From assembly GCA_017550685.1 (NCBI GenBank), contig JAFZOJ010000033.1:1-34835 (forward strand): a stretch of 34,835 nucleotides of DNA, read 5' to 3'. The notes under the pieces are model-generated. The model saw only the letters and a program-made list of their open reading frames with translations, did not search any database and was not told the DNA's origin. This document shows positions 21,269-28,265 of the stretch, piece by piece. The first letter of the stretch is position 1, and each line of letters begins with the position of its first letter. Source of the DNA: Treponema sp. (GTDB lineage: Bacteria > Spirochaetota > Spirochaetia > Treponematales > Treponemataceae). Both the position numbers and the translations under genes were made by a program.

Positions 21269-23079
21269 TGAAAAAGCAATTCTTAGGATTTATCTTCTTT
21301 ATGTTCTCCGGTCTTTTGTTTGCCATGCCTAACAAAGATATTTCTTCTCAAATAGAAAATTACATCAAAGAGCGAGAGCTTGGTCTTGCTTCTGTTGCAG
21401 TTGCAGTTTTTGACGGCGAAGAAACTTTGTATGAAAATTATTTTGGTTATGCAGATATAGATAAAAATCTTGCAGCAGATAAAGATACTGTTTACGAATG
21501 GGGTTCTGCATCAAAGATTCTTGTTTGGGTTAGTGTAATGCAGCTTTGGGAGGAGGGGAAGCTTGACCTTGAAAAAGATGTTCGTGAATATCTGCCGGAT
21601 GCTTTTGTAAAACGCCTTAAGTTCAAAAAGCCCGTAACAATGCTCCAGCTTATGAATCACACAGCGGGCTTTCAGGAATGTTTGTATGAAAACAGCTGGG
21701 CAGAAGAAAAAGATATAAAGCCATTAGATGAAACACTTCTTGCTTTTGAACCACTTCAGGTTTATGAGCCTGGAGAAATTACAGCTTATTCAAACTGGGG
21801 AAACTCTCTTGCGGCTTATGTTGTTGAATGTATAAGCGGCATTGATTATGCAGATTACGTTCACAAAAATATCCTGGAACCGCTTGGCATGAACCGCACG
21901 GCAGTTTCGGGTATTCACAATGATAACAGCTGGGCAAAAAATAAACGCGAAGAGCTTAAATGTTACGAAATTAATTCAGAAGGCCGGCAAGACTTTGGTA
22001 CACGCGTGGCATATGTAGAGCTTTATCCGGCTGGAGCTGCAATAAGTCCGCTGCAGGATTTTTTGACTTTTGCAAAAGCTCTGGCAAATAAGAATGGTCA
22101 ATCACCTTTGTTTGAAAATCCCGAAACATACAAAACCTTTTATTCAGCAACTTCATATTACGCAGATACAGAATATGTAAAAAACAGTCATGGCTTATGG
22201 GCAGCATATTATGGTTCAATATTAATTGGTCATGCCGGAAATACTTACGGCTGTACAGCAAATCTTCTTTTTGATCCGTATGATTCACAAGGCATTGTAG
22301 TAATGGTAAATGAATGTGGCGAAACAGCATTTGCGTATGGCTTGCCTGAACTTGTTTTTGGAAGCGCGGAGGTAGAAGATTTGGCTGAGGCAGATGATGT
22401 GTCGCCTGATATAGCAGGCTATTATGTTTCAAGCCGTACGTTTATAAAAGGGCCGCTTGCAATGTCTAAGTATTTATATTTTATGCCAATCTTTCATTCA
22501 GAGATCAAAGGCGAAAAAAACAGCTTCCGCTTACCTGGTGGAGGCCATGTAAAATATATGGGAAACAGCCGCTACCTTATGGACGACGGAAACGGAATGT
22601 CTGTCATGATGTATTTAAGCTATAACTCCAAAGGCCGTCCTTTTTTAGAAATGGAAACCCAGGATTATATCCGCGACCCGTTTTTTATTCCAATTGCATT
22701 AATGATTATTCTTATGGTCGTGCTGGCGGTTGTGTGTGTGGTTGTGCTGGTTGTGAAAGGGGTGAAAAGAATGCTTCATAGTCATGCTGAACTTGTTTCA
22801 GCATCTCCTGAAAAGAGATCCCGAAACAAGTTCGGGATGACATATATATATCCAATAATTATTTCCCTTATTGTTTTTCTATTAGTTCTTTCCGATCACA
22901 CAAGAATTATCAAACCTTTTGCCATCACATCTGCCATTCTTGCCGGAATAGTTTGTTTATTGAATGCGGCAAATGGTGTATACTTAATCAGGAAAAAACG
23001 ATGGTTTGGTGCCATTACAGGATTTTACTGTGCATTTTTTATTGTGTTTTTTCAATTCTGTAATTTCTGGAGCGTGTGA
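21268..23079 (+). CDS. Membrane-anchored serine hydrolase, class C beta-lactamase family
   Basis: The 603-residue protein belongs to the penicillin-binding/beta-lactamase-like serine hydrolases. A signal peptide spans residues 1-19. The catalytic SxxK is Ser80-Ala-Ser-Lys83 in WGSASK, the second motif is Tyr174-Ser-Asn (YSN), and the third is His322-Ala-Gly in GHAGNTYG. The periplasmic domain ends near 465. Membrane helices follow at about 473-500, 527-545, 549-575 and 580-601. The loop between the first two helices (about 505-525) is HAELVSASPEKRSRNKFGM, encoded by an inserted interspersed repeat. The start is fixed by the 1-base overlap with the permease stop. Placed between an exporter and a two-component system, it may act on cell-wall or peptide substrates; a true beta-lactamase activity is not implied. 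Confidence 0.88.
   Translation: MKKQFLGFIFFMFSGLLFAMPNKDISSQIENYIKERELGLASVAVAVFDGEETLYENYFGYADIDKNLAADKDTVYEWGSASKILVWVSVMQLWEEGKLDLEKDVREYLPDAFVKRLKFKKPVTMLQLMNHTAGFQECLYENSWAEEKDIKPLDETLLAFEPLQVYEPGEITAYSNWGNSLAAYVVECISGIDYADYVHKNILEPLGMNRTAVSGIHNDNSWAKNKREELKCYEINSEGRQDFGTRVAYVELYPAGAAISPLQDFLTFAKALANKNGQSPLFENPETYKTFYSATSYYADTEYVKNSHGLWAAYYGSILIGHAGNTYGCTANLLFDPYDSQGIVVMVNECGETAFAYGLPELVFGSAEVEDLAEADDVSPDIAGYYVSSRTFIKGPLAMSKYLYFMPIFHSEIKGEKNSFRLPGGGHVKYMGNSRYLMDDGNGMSVMMYLSYNSKGRPFLEMETQDYIRDPFFIPIALMIILMVVLAVVCVVVLVVKGVKRMLHSHAELVSASPEKRSRNKFGMTYIYPIIISLIVFLLVLSDHTRIIKPFAITSAILAGIVCLLNAANGVYLIRKKRWFGAITGFYCAFFIVFFQFCNFWSV
22779..22843 (+). repeat. Interspersed repeat (HAELVSAS type) inside the hydrolase gene
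   Basis: GTCATGCTGAACTTGTTTC and GAAACAAGTTCGGGATGAC form the ends of an imperfect palindrome. It keeps the frame open and adds about 21 residues between two membrane helices. Elements coding HAELVSAS-like peptides are familiar from many bacterial genomes; this is the only copy in the window. Confidence 0.8.
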
Positions 23080-23756
23080 TGTCAAATATTCTTATTGCTG
23101 ATGATGAAAAAGAAATTGTCTCTCTTTTAAAATTTTATCTAGAACCAGAAGGTTATACAGTATTCGAGGCAAACGACGGCAAGCAAGCTGCCCGAATTAT
23201 TGAAACTGAACAGATTGACTTATTGATTGTAGATATTATGATGCCCGGAATGAACGGCTATGAAGTTATAAAGCTTGTAAGAAGCCGCAGCGACAATAAA
23301 CAGAATATTCCAGTTCTTGTAATTTCTGCAAAGACTCTTGTTTCGGATAGAATCCTTGGTCTGGAAATTGGAGCAGACGACTATATTACAAAACCATTTG
23401 AACCGCTTGAAGTTGTTGCAAAAGTAAAAGCACATTTCCGACGCCAGACAAGAGGAACTCCTGTGGTAAACAACATCATAAAAGCAGGAAAGCTTGTTTT
23501 GAACAAAGATGAATGCACAGTTAATGACGGAACAAAAACTCACGATTTAACAAAAGTTGAACTTGCCGTTTTGCAGATGTTTATGGAACAGCCAAAGCGC
23601 ATTTTTACAATGGAACAGATTCACGATCAGGGCTGGGCAGGCCTTGAAGTTGTAGATGATAATACAATCCGTGTAACGCTAAGCCATATCCGCGAAAAAA
23701 TTGGAGATTGTAAGATAACAAATATTAGAGGTTTGGGGTATCGTTTAGAAGTGTAG
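23079..23756 (+). CDS. OmpR/PhoB-family response regulator
   Basis: The protein is 225 residues from ATG at 23079, which shares one base with the hydrolase stop (TGATG); an in-frame GTG at 23076 is a less likely start. The receiver domain has the acidic pair Asp8-Asp9, phosphoacceptor Asp52 (LLIVDIMMPGMNG), Ser83 and Lys105 (KPFEP). A winged-helix DNA-binding domain fills about 130-225: LTKVELAVLQMF, then KRIFTMEQIHDQGW, DDNTIRVTLSHIREKIGD and NIRGLGYRLEV. It is the partner of the kinase encoded 94 bp downstream. By position it probably controls the transporter/hydrolase cassette itself. Its TAG stop is part of the palindromic repeat that follows. Confidence 0.95.
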   Translation: MSNILIADDEKEIVSLLKFYLEPEGYTVFEANDGKQAARIIETEQIDLLIVDIMMPGMNGYEVIKLVRSRSDNKQNIPVLVISAKTLVSDRILGLEIGADDYITKPFEPLEVVAKVKAHFRRQTRGTPVVNNIIKAGKLVLNKDECTVNDGTKTHDLTKVELAVLQMFMEQPKRIFTMEQIHDQGWAGLEVVDDNTIRVTLSHIREKIGDCKITNIRGLGYRLEV

Positions 23757-23838
23757 ATTGTCGGGTCAAGCCCGACAATGACAAAATGTCAAGTTTGAGA
23801 ATGACATTGTGTCATTCTCGGGCTTGACCCGGGAATCT
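23756..23838 (+). repeat. Two GGGTCAAGCCC elements in opposite orientation between regulator and kinase genes
   Basis: The first copy (23756-23782) is joined to the regulator stop codon. The second (23811-23838) is inverted and ends just upstream of the kinase ribosome binding site. Because of it an in-frame ATG at 23809 exists that would code a repeat-derived leader (MSFSGLTRESFG). Confidence 0.85.
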
Positions 23839-23850
23839 TTTGGAGTGCGA

Positions 23851-24804
23851 ATGAAAAACTTACGAAAAAAAATAGTCTGGTATTTTATTCTCTGTGCATT
23901 TTTGCTGCAGGTTGTACTTTCTGTAATAGACAGTACTATGGGCACATTAGTAGACTCTAATTTTACCGAAGAAGCCGTAGAAGGACTTTCTGTCGGAGGA
24001 TTTTCTGTTCTGTTTGCATTGTTTATTGGACTTCAAGTTTTCTTTTTTATTGCGGCAGCTTTTGTTTTCTTTTTGCTGGTTCGTAAAGCTGTAAAAAAAG
24101 AATCTGAGCGCCAGGCAGAAGAACAGCGCCTTATGTATGCAAGCCTTGCTCATGATTTAAAAACTCCGCTTACAAGTGTAGTCGGATTTTCTTCTTCTTT
24201 GATAGATAAAAAAATCCCTGCAGAAAAACAGGAAGAAGTAGTGCAGACAATTCACGACAAGGCTGTTCAGATGAACGGACTTTTAGAATCTATGCTTTCG
24301 TATTCAAAATTAAATTCAGAAGCATTTACTTTGAATGCACAAAAAAAAGATTTCTGCGCCTTTGTAAAAAATCTTGCGGCATTAAACTATAACGATTTTG
24401 AAGCACATAAAATTAATGTAGATGTCCAAATCCCGGATACGCCAATCATAACCAGAATTGATGAAAAAGAACTAGGTCGTGCAATATCAAATCTTTTTGC
24501 AAATGTTTGGATTCATAATCAGCAGGGAATAAATGTACTTATAAAAATAACAGAAGAAAAAGACATGGCCCGCCTTGTAATTGCAGATACAGGAACTAAG
24601 ATAGACCCGAAACAGGCAGAAAATCTTTTTAATCCGTTTGTGTCTGGAAACGCAGCAAGAACCTCCGGAAAAAGCAGTGGACTTGGACTTGCAATTGCAC
24701 GCGCTGCAGCAGACTGTCACGGCGGAAAACTTTACATAGATTTTAATCAAGCAGAATATTCCAAAGCATTTGTAATGGAGATACCTGTATGCAAAGAAAA
24801 ATAA
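23851..24804 (+). CDS. Sensor histidine kinase
   Basis: The protein is 317 residues from ATG at 23851, chosen because TGGAG at 23841-23845 sits 5 nt upstream and the earlier in-frame ATG (23809) lies inside a repeat. Two membrane helices (about 8-27 and 50-77) enclose a very short periplasmic segment of about 22 residues, so signal sensing may occur within the membrane or through a partner protein such as the transporter. No HAMP domain is evident. His101 lies in SLAHDLKTPLTSVVGF. ATPase boxes follow: N-box AISNLFANVWIHN, G1 VIADTGTKID and G2 SSGLGLAIARAAA. The last part of the gene overlaps the next start by 16 bp. This short-loop layout is typical of intramembrane-sensing kinases paired with antimicrobial-peptide exporters. 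Confidence 0.93.
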   Translation: MKNLRKKIVWYFILCAFLLQVVLSVIDSTMGTLVDSNFTEEAVEGLSVGGFSVLFALFIGLQVFFFIAAAFVFFLLVRKAVKKESERQAEEQRLMYASLAHDLKTPLTSVVGFSSSLIDKKIPAEKQEEVVQTIHDKAVQMNGLLESMLSYSKLNSEAFTLNAQKKDFCAFVKNLAALNYNDFEAHKINVDVQIPDTPIITRIDEKELGRAISNLFANVWIHNQQGINVLIKITEEKDMARLVIADTGTKIDPKQAENLFNPFVSGNAARTSGKSSGLGLAIARAAADCHGGKLYIDFNQAEYSKAFVMEIPVCKEK

Positions 24805-25241
24805 TTTTTGTTTGTGCTGCCGTTTTTGTTTTTATGAACGTAAATATCTTAGCCAAACCAAGTGCCAACGTTACAGACAGCGATGTAAAACTTTTTGCCC
24901 AGGAGCTTCCTTCAATCATGGATGATATTGAAGCATTGGGTATAGATGATGAAGACGAAACTCAATATGAAGATACTCTACTTTTAAGACAAATACTTGT
25001 AAATCATGGTTTTGAAGAAGAGGGCTGTGTAGAAAAATTTAACATGATTTTGCTTTGCATGTCCAAAATGAAAATTGAAAAGGAAATGGATACTATGCCT
25101 TTCTTTTTACGCGGTATGTACCAAAAAAAGATTAAAAAAGAACTTGATAAAGAAATAAATACAGAAGATGAAAAAGTTGTCCGCCGAAACGAAGCATATC
25201 TTGAAGAACAATTAGGCAGCTTTTTTTATGAGGAAGAATAA
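24789..25241 (+). CDS. Small secreted protein of unknown function
   Basis: The 150-residue protein starts inside the kinase gene, in a different frame and with a 16-bp overlap. It has a signal peptide (about 1-22, IIFVCAAVFVFMNVNILA). The mature part is acidic and helical: LFAQELPSIMDDIEALGID, then a stretch with MILLCMSKMKIEKEMD and a charged KKIKKELDKEINTEDEKVV segment. The tail is EQLGSFFYEEE. I do not recognise a family. It directly precedes a lipoprotein gene with no gap (stop 25239-25241, next ATG 25242). The tight packing suggests it belongs to the kinase/transporter cassette and could be its periplasmic sensor or effector; that is inference. Confidence 0.7.
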   Translation: MQRKIIFVCAAVFVFMNVNILAKPSANVTDSDVKLFAQELPSIMDDIEALGIDDEDETQYEDTLLLRQILVNHGFEEEGCVEKFNMILLCMSKMKIEKEMDTMPFFLRGMYQKKIKKELDKEINTEDEKVVRRNEAYLEEQLGSFFYEEE

Positions 25242-25805
25242 ATGAAAAAAATCAGCATTTTATTATTACTAATTCCATTTCTCTTAATTGCCTGCGCATC
25301 AACACCAATTAAAGATCTTGAACAGCCGGAACTGTATAAAATCACACTACCAGAACACAAGCCTGCCACAGTTCAAATGGACTTTATAGGCTTTAAATCT
25401 AACATCACACTTTTGTCTGTTGCAATCAGCAATGTTCCTGCCGATTCTTTTTTAATAGATTTGTTCGGCGGTTCAGAAAAAGAAAATTCACAATATATTT
25501 CTGATTATGAATACTGGCGTGATATACGAGATGCTTCTTCGCTTAAAAACTATGGGGAACGCCTTGTTCAAAACAATATTGCCGTTGATCAAACTCCGTT
25601 TTATTTTGGAGATTATACACCACAAGACCTTACAGTATACAGCGGGCAGAATCGTTATGTAACTTTTGTAGATGTACTGGAAACCAAAATGACGTATCAT
25701 GATACAGGTAATACTCAAAAATCCTGGGCAACAACTGGTGCGGTTACATTTGTTACCGGTGCCGCCACTCTGCTTTCTATGCTTGATACAAAATTTGATT
25801 TTTAA
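25242..25805 (+). CDS. Lipoprotein, N-terminal portion before a frameshift
   Basis: The 187-residue frame starts with a lipoprotein signal (ILLLLIPFLLIAC, Cys18; next residue Ala). The mature part has no recognised domain. GAGGAAG at 25230-25236 supports the ATG. The frame ends TKFDF-TAA at 25803-25805, within a T5 tract (25799-25803). The next 310 bases continue the protein in the +1 frame (see next entry). Removing one T gives a single lipoprotein of about 290 residues. The region just before the break, GAVTFVTGAATLLS, is small-residue and hydrophobic, and a similar stretch follows the break, so the break falls between two paired hydrophobic segments. Confidence 0.65.
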   Translation: MKKISILLLLIPFLLIACASTPIKDLEQPELYKITLPEHKPATVQMDFIGFKSNITLLSVAISNVPADSFLIDLFGGSEKENSQYISDYEYWRDIRDASSLKNYGERLVQNNIAVDQTPFYFGDYTPQDLTVYSGQNRYVTFVDVLETKMTYHDTGNTQKSWATTGAVTFVTGAATLLSMLDTKFDF

Positions 25806-26115
25806 GAATTTCACCTCCGACGAAAAGGTAACCTTTTGTTTAAGCTCTGGTGGTGTTGCAGTAGGTGTGCTAGCATTAATTCCATCCTTGTTCAAACCAA
25901 AGACATCTTTTACTTTTCACGGAAAGTATGCAATCTGCGTTTATGACACACAACAGAAAAAACTTGTGCAGCGAAAAATTATAGACATTGATCAGGAAGA
26001 CACATTTACAGGCTCTTTCGAAGCTGGTGAAACAGATAAAACAGAAATCTACAGATATTATGGCCAGGTTGTTGCAAATAAGTTATTACGAGAATATGAA
26101 AATATATCATTTTGA
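25806..26115 (+). pseudogene. Out-of-frame C-terminal part of the lipoprotein
   Basis: Read in the +1 frame from AAG at 25804, this codes KNFTSDEKVTF, then SSGGVAVGVLALIPSLF, a beta-rich stretch with YAICVYDTQQKKLVQRKI, and ends NKLLREYENISF before TGA at 26113-26115. The segment upstream of 25800 in this frame is nonsense, and no ribosome binding site or good start lies at the break. It is best read as the rest of the upstream lipoprotein, separated by a one-base gain in a T tract, or joined by +1 ribosomal slippage at UUU-UAA. Sequencing error is also possible. Confidence 0.65.
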
Positions 26116-26119
26116 AAAG

Positions 26120-26202
26120 AGATTCCCGGGTCAAGCCCGGGAATGACATGTCATTGTCGGGCTTGAAAGAATGTGTCATTGTCGGGCTTGACCCGACAAT
26201 CT
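26120..26202. repeat. GGGTCAAGCCC elements between convergent lipoprotein and helicase genes
   Basis: One element (26120-26147, stem ATTCCCGGG/CCCGGGAAT) follows the lipoprotein stop by 4 nt. A second, in the opposite sense (26176-26202), abuts the helicase stop, whose TAG it shares. A partial copy (26150-26165) lies between. Each gene therefore ends at an element oriented with it. The hairpins may end or protect both transcripts. Confidence 0.85.
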
Positions 26203-28204
26203 ATCCTCTAGCTTTTAAATCATTCAGGAAGTTACTCAACAGCTCGTGGGTTTCTTCCTGGGTCAATTCTTTTGGTTCGTGATATTCAATCAAATTCTGA
26301 GGAATCTCATCTAAAAAGCGGCTCGGAGTGCATTCATTAACCATATTCAGTCTTTTGCGCTTCTGGCAGGAGGTAATAAAAAGCTTGTCGCGGGCACGTG
26401 TAATGGCAACATAAAAAAGCCGCCTTTCTTCTTCAACATCGCCGCCGTTTTCTTCTACAGAGCGCGCGTGTGGAATAAGGCCTTCTTCGGCTCCCGCAAT
26501 AAACACAACCGGAAACTCCAGACCCTTGGAAGCATGAATTGTCATAAGGTTTACCTTGCCTTTGCCGCCTTCTTCATCTCCATCATCGCGGGACATAAGC
26601 GTAATGCGGTTAAGGTAATTGAACAGGCTCGGGTTTTCGTTGTCAGGGTCTTTTTCCCAGGTATCAATCGAATTTATAAGGCTTTCTATGTTCATAAGCT
26701 TAAAGCGCACAGCCTTTTCGTTTTTGGAAAATTCAGTAATAAGGTGGTCGCGGTAATTAATGTCTTCTACCATCTGGCGAACCTTGCCCGAAAGTCCGTG
26801 TCCGCTCAAAAGCTTTTGTCTCTGGTCTTCTATAAGAGTCATGAACTCCTGAAGGTCTTCTTTTACCGCATCGTTGGCAGGGGAGCCGGGTCTGTTAATG
26901 AGCGCATCCATTGCATTCCACATTGTGCAGCCCTGCAAAGCCGCTTCATCATTTAAAAGCTGTATTGCCGCACGACCAATTCCACGGCGCGGAGTATTAA
27001 TTATTCGCAAAAGGTTTATATCATCATCATGGTTTGCAATTACGCGCAGATAGCTGATTACATCCTTAATTTCCTTGCGTTCAAAAAAGCTGGTGCCGCC
27101 GCTCATAGTATATGGAATATTATTTTCCAGAAATGCTTCTTCAAGTACGCGGCCCTGAGTATTAGCCCTCATCAAGACACCAAATTCATCATATTTACGG
27201 TGTTCTTCCATGGCAATACCGCGGATGCTTTCTGCAATAAAGTCTGCTTCGTCAGTTTCGTTGGCAGGCATAAAAACTTCTATAGGTTTGCCGCCGCCGT
27301 TACCGCTCCAAAGCTTTTTATCCTTGCGGTTTGTATTGTGGCTTATTACACCGTTTGCAGCCTCAAGAATTGTTTCTGTAGAACGATAGTTCTGTTCAAG
27401 GCGGATTTCTGTAACGTCAAAGTCGTGTTCAAAATTGATAATATTCTGATAGTCCGCACCACGCCAGCTGTAAATACTCTGATCATCATCACCTACGACT
27501 GCAACGTTTTTGTCGGCAAGCAGATGCATCATTTCGTACTGCTGATGGCTAGTATCCTGGAATTCATCAACCATTATATATTTATAGCGTTCACGGTAGC
27601 GTGCAAGAACATCAGGATTTTCGCGGAACAGCTTAATAGGAAGCACAATAAGGTCGTCAAAATCAACGGCATTGTAAAGCTGCAGGCCCTCCTGATAAAG
27701 CTCGTACAAAGGCCTGTACATGTCATTTGCAGTTTCCCAGTTCTTGCGTCCTGTTTTGATATTTGAAATAAGATTGCTTATTTTGTAAATATCCATTGCT
27801 TCCTGACTGAATTTGAGCTCGCGCCCGCATTCCTTTATCAATGCAATTCGGTCAGTTTCATCATAAATACTGAAATTTTCACGCCAGCCAAGCTTTGTAA
27901 TTTCCTGACGCAGGATTCTTACACCAAAAGCATGAAATGTGCTTACAGTAAGGTTCTGAAGCTTTTTCTGTGTAAGGTCCTTTATACGGTCAGACATTTC
28001 TTTGGCGGCTTTGTTTGTAAAGGTAAGGGCCAGAATCTGGCTTTGAGGAATGCCTTTTTCGAGCATATGTGCAATTCGGAAGGTAATAACACGGGTTTTT
28101 CCGCTTCCGGCTCCTGCAATAATGAGAATGGCACCATCTGTTGTTGTTACGGCGCGGTATTGCTCAGGATTAAGCTCTTTTTTAAGGGATTCCAAATCAA
28201 GCAT
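26201..28204 (-). CDS. Rep/UvrD/PcrA-family 3'-5' DNA helicase
   Basis: The 667-residue superfamily 1A helicase translocates on single-stranded DNA in repair and replication restart. It opens LNPEQYRAVTTTDGAILIIAGAGSGKT (motif I), followed by LALTFTNKAAKEM (Ia), VDEFQDTSHQQY (II), VVGDDDQSIYSWRGADY (III), EQNYRSTETIL (IV), LMTIHASKGLEFPVV (V) and EERRLFYVAITRARDKL (VI). The length is close to E. coli Rep (about 670) and shorter than UvrD/PcrA (about 720-740), because the chain stops soon after motif VI with no C-terminal Tudor-like tail. The ATG at 28204 lacks a Shine-Dalgarno site and lies 8 nt from its -10, so the mRNA has almost no leader. It is divergent from hexokinase with overlapping promoters. 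Rep versus PcrA cannot be settled here. Confidence 0.93.
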   Translation of the reverse strand: MLDLESLKKELNPEQYRAVTTTDGAILIIAGAGSGKTRVITFRIAHMLEKGIPQSQILALTFTNKAAKEMSDRIKDLTQKKLQNLTVSTFHAFGVRILRQEITKLGWRENFSIYDETDRIALIKECGRELKFSQEAMDIYKISNLISNIKTGRKNWETANDMYRPLYELYQEGLQLYNAVDFDDLIVLPIKLFRENPDVLARYRERYKYIMVDEFQDTSHQQYEMMHLLADKNVAVVGDDDQSIYSWRGADYQNIINFEHDFDVTEIRLEQNYRSTETILEAANGVISHNTNRKDKKLWSGNGGGKPIEVFMPANETDEADFIAESIRGIAMEEHRKYDEFGVLMRANTQGRVLEEAFLENNIPYTMSGGTSFFERKEIKDVISYLRVIANHDDDINLLRIINTPRRGIGRAAIQLLNDEAALQGCTMWNAMDALINRPGSPANDAVKEDLQEFMTLIEDQRQKLLSGHGLSGKVRQMVEDINYRDHLITEFSKNEKAVRFKLMNIESLINSIDTWEKDPDNENPSLFNYLNRITLMSRDDGDEEGGKGKVNLMTIHASKGLEFPVVFIAGAEEGLIPHARSVEENGGDVEEERRLFYVAITRARDKLFITSCQKRKRLNMVNECTPSRFLDEIPQNLIEYHEPKELTQEETHELLSNFLNDLKARG

Positions 28205-28212
28205 AGGGTTAT

Positions 28213-28241
28213 ATAATACGCGGGTAGGGGTTGAGGGTCAA
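28213..28241 (-). promoter_or_regulatory. Promoter of the Rep/UvrD-type helicase gene
   Basis: On the minus strand, -35 TTGACC (28241-28236), a 17-bp spacer and -10 TATTAT (28218-28213). The ATG at 28204 starts 8 nt after the -10, so any leader is at most one to two bases. The -35 overlaps the -35 of the hexokinase promoter by one base. Confidence 0.65.
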
Positions 28242-28259
28242 GTGTTTATTCTATATACT
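28231..28259 (+). promoter_or_regulatory. Promoter of hexokinase gene with leaderless geometry
   Basis: -35 TTGAGG at 28231-28236, a 17-bp spacer and -10 TATACT at 28254-28259. ATG at 28266 comes exactly 6 nt later. TGAGGT lies between and could also serve as a close Shine-Dalgarno site if transcription starts further upstream. Confidence 0.7.
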
Positions 28260-28265
28260 TGAGGT

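Noticed and set aside
23809..23850. Upstream start of the histidine kinase (MSFSGLTRESFG)
   Set aside because: These codons are repeat sequence, and a Shine-Dalgarno site directly precedes ATG at 23851.
25699..26115. 138-residue frame as an independent gene
   Set aside because: Its first 30 or so residues overlap the lipoprotein in another frame and make no sense. The coherent part begins at the T tract, so a frameshift fits better.
27029..27766. 245-residue plus-strand frame inside the Rep/UvrD gene
   Set aside because: It is antisense to conserved helicase motifs; its composition is typical of a shadow frame and there is no ribosome binding site.
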